Positions 63,908 to 64,000 of a stretch of 64,000 nucleotides of DNA are shown in pieces. The stretch covers positions 19,038,501-19,102,500 of the forward strand of contig JALDNG010000005.1 in assembly GCA_024349245.1 (NCBI GenBank), in the 5' to 3' direction. Below the pieces are notes generated by a model, which worked only from the letters and a program-made list of their open reading frames with translations, did not search any database and was not told the origin of the DNA. The position numbers were made by a program, and so were the translations under genes. Positions within the stretch are counted from its first letter, which is position 1; each line of letters begins with the position of its first letter. The DNA is from Neodontobutis hainanensis (Eukaryota; Chordata; Actinopteri; Gobiiformes; Odontobutidae).

Positions 63908-64000
63908 CAAAACGCCGGTGACAGGAGGAATCGAGAAAATGCACCTAGACTAAACAGATTGAAAAGATAAAAAATACATGCAACTGTGGCATAAACAAAT

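Larger units (their letters stand above)
29238..64000 (-). other. foxp1: foxp1 long intron upstream of exon A (5' end outside the window)
   Basis: This runs from the TTTTTCAG acceptor at 29238 to the right edge, at least 34.8 kb. I looked on the minus strand for the FOXP1 start exon (MMQES-type) and the exon ending in a Gln run, and found neither. It holds three Tc1/mariner copies, a SINE, a GT microsatellite, repeat-like blocks and candidate regulatory blocks listed separately. The stretches 31040..32600, 34800..36090, 37000..37900, 38780..40080, 41540..43000, 47640..48850, 56250..57900 and 61000..62600 show only AT-rich intronic sequence to me. An untranslated foxp1 first exon could be hidden here without being visible. 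Confidence 0.8.

Overview
The window looks like ordinary vertebrate nuclear DNA, most probably from a ray-finned (teleost) fish. Supporting signs are spliced coding exons with canonical GT/AG borders, very long introns, dense CA/GT, TA and CT microsatellites, several decayed Tc1/mariner transposons of the kinds common in fish, and tRNA-derived SINEs. I see no bacterial, phage or plasmid feature.

The only gene I can support is foxp1, on the minus strand, represented by three consecutive internal coding exons: 29136..29237 (34 codons), 4334..4471 (46 codons) and 3790..3900 (37 codons). All three are in phase 0 and have the lengths recalled for their human FOXP1 counterparts, except that the last carries a glutamine-histidine run. 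They encode the glutamine-rich N-terminal part of the protein. The zinc finger, leucine zipper and forkhead exons would lie beyond position 1, and the start-codon exon(s) beyond position 64000. Introns are at least 34.8 kb (29238 to the right edge), 24.7 kb (4472..29135), 433 bases (3901..4333) and at least 3.8 kb (1..3789). About 99.5 percent of the window is therefore intronic.

Layout from left to right: 1..3789 is downstream intron with a moderately GC-rich, unique-looking block at 2460..2860. At 3790..4471 are two exons close together. At 4472..29135 is a long intron holding a CpG-rich, CCAAT-bearing block near 13 kb that could be an internal promoter, a 345-base inverted-repeat element with a 9-base target duplication (17896..18240), tRNA-like repeats, microsatellites and several blocks that look like conserved noncoding DNA. 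At 29136..29237 is the first exon of the set. At 29238..64000 is a second long intron carrying two internally deleted Tc1-type elements (33555..34394 and 54333..55050), one full-length but decayed Tc1-type element (44497..46016), a SINE near 63.2 kb, a CpG-containing repeat-like block near 33 kb, and further candidate regulatory blocks, the most striking at 60150..60640.

I found no convincing novel biological system. The observations most worth checking are the possible alternative foxp1 promoter near 13.1 kb, the 9-base-duplication MITE, the candidate conserved regulatory blocks, and the CAG/CAT-coded glutamine-histidine run. Species, paralogue (foxp1a or foxp1b) and conservation cannot be settled from the sequence alone.
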